A program made the translations under genes and the position numbers. From assembly GCA_963922585.1 (NCBI GenBank), contig CAWUIK010000090.1, forward strand, positions 1 through 10,720: a stretch of DNA of 10,720 nucleotides. Direction: 5' to 3'. This DNA comes from Parvicella sp963922585 (GTDB taxonomy: Bacteria; Bacteroidota; Bacteroidia; Flavobacteriales_D; Parvicellaceae). The notes below the pieces were generated by a model. The model did not search any database, was not told the DNA's origin, and saw only the letters and a program-made list of their open reading frames with translations. Shown here piece after piece: positions 8,129-10,720 of this stretch (within the stretch, counting starts at the first letter, position 1; each line of letters begins with the position of its first letter).

Positions 8129-8147
8129 CGAACCTCTAAATTAATAT

Positions 8148-8155
8148 TATTTTTG
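8148..8155 (+). promoter_or_regulatory. Candidate -7 promoter element for ilvE
   Basis: TATTTTTG fits TAnnTTTG exactly and would start a transcript near 8162, with an A/T-rich leader of about 79 bases before the ilvE ATG. No good -33 partner is seen 19-21 bases upstream, where the sequence is already the start of recQ on the other strand. A weaker alternative, TATATTTT, lies at 8188-8195. The recQ-ilvE gap is short, and I could not find a matching element for recQ with correct spacing. Confidence 0.35.
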
Positions 8156-8240
8156 CACAATACATTTTTTGTGACCTCAAAATAAAATATATTTTTTTTA
8201 AGTGTCATATGAAATAAAATCGAAAAACTTAAAACAAAAA

Positions 8241-9308
8241 ATGAACACAGAAACATTGAACATCATAGTCAACAGAACAAACAACAGCAAAATAGATTCT
8301 ATAAATTGGGATGACCTACCATTTGGACGAATATTTTCAGACCACATGTTTGTAATGGACTACAAAGATGGAAAATGGGAAAATGCTGAAATTAAAGAGT
8401 TTAGTGACTTAAAAATGTCGCCAGCCACCTCAATTCTTCATTATGGTCAGACCTTTTTTGAGGGGATGAAAGCAACAAAGACTGAAGATGGTGAAATTCT
8501 ATTGTTTAGACCTGAAGAGAATGCAAAAAGATTTAACATTTCAGCAGAACGTATGTGCATGCCAGGAGTTCCTATTCCATTATTCATGGAAGCGTTAAAA
8601 ACGCTTCTTGATGTTGATAGAAACTGGGTTCCTCAAAAAAGTGGATATTCATTATACATTAGACCATTTATGATTGCTATGGATCCTTATGTAGGAATAA
8701 GACCATCTGATACATATAAATTTATAATTTTTACATGTCCAGTTGGAGCCTATTATTCTGAACCAGTTAAAGTAAAGATAGAAACTCACTATAGCAGAGC
8801 GGTTGAGGGTGGAACTGGATTTGCTAAAGCAGGCGGTAATTATGCAGGTTCGCTTTACCCTGCTATGAAAGGTCAAGAAGAAGGGTTTAGACAATTAATT
8901 TGGACAGACGCAAAAGAACACAAGTATATAGAAGAATCAGGAACAATGAACGTTCTTTTTGTAATCGATGGGAAAATCATTACACCACAATCTAGTGATA
9001 CAATTCTTGCAGGTGTTACAAGAAGAAGTGTTGTGGACATTGCAAAAGATTGGGGCTATGAAGTTGAAGAAAGAAGAATTTCTGTTGAAGAATTAGTAAA
9101 CGCTATGAAAGAAGGTCGAATGACTGAAGCTTTTGGTGCAGGTACAGCAGCTACGATTGCTCAGATTAGTGCGATTCATCACGATGGAATTACTTATGAT
9201 TTGCCTCCAGTTGAAGGTAGAGACTTTTCTAATAAAGTTTTAGAATATTTAGAGCAATATAAAAGCGGAAAGGTAGAAGATAAATTTAATTGGATTGTTA
9301 GATTATAA
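8241..9308 (+). CDS. ilvE: Branched-chain amino acid aminotransferase
   Basis: The enzyme interconverts leucine, isoleucine and valine with their 2-keto acids using glutamate/2-oxoglutarate and PLP, the last step of synthesis or first step of breakdown, in the cytoplasm. It is a class IV fold aminotransferase of the long type shared with eukaryotic BCATs, 355 residues. Family motifs are HYGQTFFEGMKA (67-78), YIRPFMIAMDPYVGI (139-153), the PLP lysine K196 in GFAKAGGNYAGSLYPA, the glutamate-containing EESGTMNVLF, GVTRRS (258-263, phosphate-binding side) and FGAGTAA (298-304). ATG 8241 was chosen because MNTETLNIIVNRTNNSKID resembles the flavobacterial family start. A GTG at 8202 would add 13 residues (SYEIKSKNLKQK) that do not look conserved. 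No other ilv or leu genes adjoin it. A strong terminator follows it directly, so it is probably a single-gene unit. Confidence 0.95.
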   Translation: MNTETLNIIVNRTNNSKIDSINWDDLPFGRIFSDHMFVMDYKDGKWENAEIKEFSDLKMSPATSILHYGQTFFEGMKATKTEDGEILLFRPEENAKRFNISAERMCMPGVPIPLFMEALKTLLDVDRNWVPQKSGYSLYIRPFMIAMDPYVGIRPSDTYKFIIFTCPVGAYYSEPVKVKIETHYSRAVEGGTGFAKAGGNYAGSLYPAMKGQEEGFRQLIWTDAKEHKYIEESGTMNVLFVIDGKIITPQSSDTILAGVTRRSVVDIAKDWGYEVEERRISVEELVNAMKEGRMTEAFGAGTAATIAQISAIHHDGITYDLPPVEGRDFSNKVLEYLEQYKSGKVEDKFNWIVRL

Positions 9309-9331
9309 TTTTCTTTAAAATATTATTTATC

Positions 9332-9361
9332 AAAAGACTTGATGATTTCAGGTCTTTTTTT
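9332..9361 (+). terminator. Intrinsic terminator of ilvE
   Basis: An 11-base-pair stem (9332-9342 AAAAGACTTGA with 9348-9358 TCAGGTCTTTT, one G-U pair) encloses the five-base loop TGATT and runs into seven T residues (9355-9361). It begins 24 bases after the ilvE stop. Because the stem starts with AAAA it may also work partly in the other direction, but no minus-strand gene ends here. Confidence 0.85.
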
Positions 9362-9411
9362 GTGCTAACAAATTTTAACAACAAACTAACAAATACTTTT
9401 TAGTTTTATTA

Positions 9412-9419
9412 TACTTTTG
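9412..9419 (+). promoter_or_regulatory. -7 promoter element immediately before the NlpC/P60 gene
   Basis: TACTTTTG matches TAnnTTTG exactly. Its last base is only five bases before the GTG start codon at 9424. If transcription starts at the usual distance, the mRNA would begin at or within a few bases of the start codon. A near match, TACTTTTT at 9394-9401, could instead give a leader of about 15 bases. No clear -33 motif is seen for either. Confidence 0.45.
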
Positions 9420-9423
9420 TGAA

Positions 9424-9930
9424 GTGAAAAATATCATTGTAATTATATCAATACTAACAAGTTTTATTTCTTTCGGTCAAACTGATAGAAATCCAAATGT
9501 TATTGAAGTTGAAAAAACTGATAAAATTTGTGAATCAGGTTTGGATATAGATTCATGTGCTTACATTCCACTTTACAAAGCAATTTACAATTGGTTGGGA
9601 ACACCATATAAATATGCAGGCAACTCAAAAAAAGGCATAGATTGTAGTGGTTTTACTAAGGCTGTTATGCGAGATTCGTATGCGCTAGAACTTTCAGGAG
9701 GTTCAAGAGATCTTTTTAAAAGATGTGTCCCAGTAGATGAGAAAAATCTTAGAGAAGGAGATTTGGTTTTTTTTAAAATCAACAAATCAAATATTTCTCA
9801 TGTTGGAGTTTATCTAAAAGATGGATATTTTGCTCATGCATCCGTTACAAGAGGTGTAATGATCAATCATTTATCTGAAGATTATTACAGAAAATATTTT
9901 TATTCAGGAGGTAGATTAAGTTTTTCATAA
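9424..9930 (+). CDS. Exported NlpC/P60-family cysteine peptidase (peptidoglycan endopeptidase)
   Basis: Proteins of this family cut peptide stems of peptidoglycan, typically the D-Glu to diamino-acid bond, during wall remodelling. Residues 1-18 form a signal peptide (KNIIVIISILTSFISFG, cut likely before Q19), so the product should be periplasmic; there is no lipobox Cys. The NlpC/P60 domain spans about 48-168: GTPYKYAGNSKKGIDCSGF gives the nucleophile C74, ISHVGVYL gives H126, and YFAHAS gives the third residue H138. REGDLVFF at 110-117 is the usual core strand. It has no SH3, LysM or other wall-binding domain and, at 168 residues, is a minimal enzyme. The start is GTG: in-frame upstream codons offer no ATG, GTG or TTG nearby, and no later start keeps the signal peptide. 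It sits between a terminator and the dnaN promoter, so it is probably transcribed alone. Confidence 0.92.
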   Translation: MKNIIVIISILTSFISFGQTDRNPNVIEVEKTDKICESGLDIDSCAYIPLYKAIYNWLGTPYKYAGNSKKGIDCSGFTKAVMRDSYALELSGGSRDLFKRCVPVDEKNLREGDLVFFKINKSNISHVGVYLKDGYFAHASVTRGVMINHLSEDYYRKYFYSGGRLSFS

Positions 9931-10020
9931 AACATCATTTAGAAATTAAATTTCAAAAATATTTATTGACAATTTAAAAATAATTGTTGAAAACTATTCT
10001 AATTAAAATATGTTTTTAAG

Positions 10021-10051
10021 TCTGTAAAACAATCAATAAAATTTATATTTG
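10021..10051 (+). promoter_or_regulatory. Candidate promoter of dnaN
   Basis: TCTG (10021-10024, three of four matches to the -33 TTTG) is followed after 19 bases by TATATTTG (10044-10051), an exact TAnnTTTG. Transcription would begin near 10058, giving a leader of about 19 bases that just includes the Shine-Dalgarno sequence. This is the best-formed promoter in the window. Confidence 0.55.
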
Positions 10052-10064
10052 TGGGCTAAATTAA

Positions 10065-10069
10065 AGAGG
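10065..10069 (+). promoter_or_regulatory. Ribosome binding site of dnaN
   Basis: AGAGG lies seven bases before the ATG at 10077 and is purine-rich on both sides (AAAGAGGATAAGAG). No other gene here has so clear a Shine-Dalgarno sequence, which fits the weak use of these sites in Bacteroidota. It supports this ATG as the start. Confidence 0.6.
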
Positions 10070-10076
10070 ATAAGAG

Positions 10077-10720
10077 ATGAATTTTATAGTATCAAGTAAT
10101 AGTTTATTAAAAGCACTGCAAGCAGTTGGAGGTGTATTGAACGCTTCAAACACATTACCAATTTTGGACAACTTCCTTTTCAATATTGGAAAAAACAGTT
10201 TATCAATTGCAGTTTCTGATTTAGAATCGACCATGACTACTCAAATAGAAGTTCAATCTAAAGATGAAGGTAGCGTTGCTGTTCCTGCAAAATTATTGCT
10301 AGACATTCTTAAAGCTTTGCCTGATCATCCTCTTACATTTTCAATAAATGATTCTTTAGGAATTGAAATATCATCTGACTATGGAAAATATTCTTTAAGT
10401 GGATTTAATGCTGATGAGTTTCCTAAAATTCCAGTTATAGAAAAATCATCAAAAGTATCCTTTTGCGCTAAAACACTTCATCATGCTATTAATAAATCTT
10501 TATTTGCTTCTGGAAATGATGAATTAAGACCAGTTATGAGTGGAATGTTCTGCCAAATGGATAGTTCTGGAGTTACTTTCGTTGCTACTGACGCACACAA
10601 ATTAGTGCGATACAAAAGAACTGACGCTTCAAGTGCAGATGTTGCAAGTTTCATTATACCTAAAAAACCACTTAATCTTTTAAAAGGATTACTAGGAAAT
10701 ATTGAAGAAGATGTAATTGT
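10077..10720 (+). CDS. dnaN: DNA polymerase III subunit beta (sliding clamp), N-terminal 214 residues
   Basis: DnaN forms the ring-shaped dimer that holds the replicative polymerase on DNA and serves as a docking site for repair and initiation proteins. The visible 214 codons cover domain I (about 1-120) and most of domain II of a protein normally near 370 residues; the rest lies beyond the right edge. Family features are MNFIVSSNSLLKALQAVGGVL, NTLPILDNFLF (25-35), SDLESTM (47-53), VAVPAKLLLDILKALP (67-82), FNADEFPKIP (110-119), DELRPVMSGMF (148-158) and ATDAHKLVRY (170-179). The sequence reads as a typical flavobacterial clamp. dnaA is not beside it on the left side; the gene before it is the NlpC/P60 peptidase. 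It has its own promoter and a good ribosome binding site. Confidence 0.96.
   Translation, partial: MNFIVSSNSLLKALQAVGGVLNASNTLPILDNFLFNIGKNSLSIAVSDLESTMTTQIEVQSKDEGSVAVPAKLLLDILKALPDHPLTFSINDSLGIEISSDYGKYSLSGFNADEFPKIPVIEKSSKVSFCAKTLHHAINKSLFASGNDELRPVMSGMFCQMDSSGVTFVATDAHKLVRYKRTDASSADVASFIIPKKPLNLLKGLLGNIEEDVI

Noticed and set aside
8129..8200. Promoter for recQ on the minus strand
   Set aside because: TTATTTTG and TATTGTGC each miss the TAnnTTTG consensus and lack a -33 partner, so no site was assigned.
8202..8240. Upstream GTG start extending IlvE by 13 residues
   Set aside because: The extension is Lys-rich and unlike the family N-terminus; ATG 8241 fits better. The two-codon ATG-AAA-TAA at 8209-8217 is most likely chance.
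8652..8894. Minus-strand open frame inside ilvE
   Set aside because: It is antisense to the PLP-site region of ilvE and shows no own start signals.
9585..9785. Minus-strand open frame inside the NlpC/P60 gene
   Set aside because: It covers the catalytic core of the peptidase on the other strand, with no support of its own.
9961..10000. Possible DnaA boxes or hairpin upstream of dnaN (TTATTGACA, TGTTGAAAA, ACAATT...AATTGT)
   Set aside because: The DnaA-like words each differ from TTATCCACA at two positions, and the inverted repeat has only six perfect pairs in A/T-rich sequence, so an origin or terminator is not supported.

Overview
The window looks like chromosomal DNA from a low-GC member of the Bacteroidota, most likely a flavobacterium-type marine or freshwater organism. 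Four things point that way. There is a large secreted protein with the modular Ig-like architecture typical of type IX secretion and gliding-associated proteins. At least four genes are preceded by the Bacteroidota -7 promoter element TAnnTTTG. Shine-Dalgarno sequences are weak or absent except before dnaN. The glycerol kinase, branched-chain aminotransferase and sliding clamp also have a flavobacterial flavour. This placement is from pattern recognition, not from a search.

Layout, left to right. Positions 1-2178 (minus) hold the first 726 codons of a secreted multi-domain protein that runs off the left edge. Its promoter region faces glpK (2347-3828, plus), a complete glycerol kinase. A complete NifS/IscS-type cysteine desulfurase follows (3928-5076, plus). 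It meets head-on a two-gene minus-strand operon, recQ (8128-6212) then an exported TPR-type protein (6215-5073). The convergent stop codons interlock, and inside the operon the second start (TTG) overlaps the recQ stop. Divergently from recQ runs a branched-chain aminotransferase, ilvE (8241-9308, plus), which ends in a clear intrinsic terminator. Next come a small exported NlpC/P60 cysteine peptidase (9424-9930, plus) and the first 214 codons of dnaN, the beta sliding clamp (from 10077), cut by the right edge.

No intergenic gap exceeds 168 bases, and none holds an RNA gene, insertion sequence, CRISPR array or integrase site that I can see. The genes do not form one pathway. They are housekeeping functions (glycerol use, sulfur mobilisation, DNA repair, amino-acid metabolism, cell-wall turnover, replication) next to one large surface or secreted protein. 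I do not see a convincing new biological system. The items worth checking are the coupling of a DNA helicase to an exported TPR protein, the late zinc site of RecQ, the possibly leaderless NlpC/P60 transcript, the missing regulatory loop in GlpK, and the unseen C-terminus of the adhesin-like protein.
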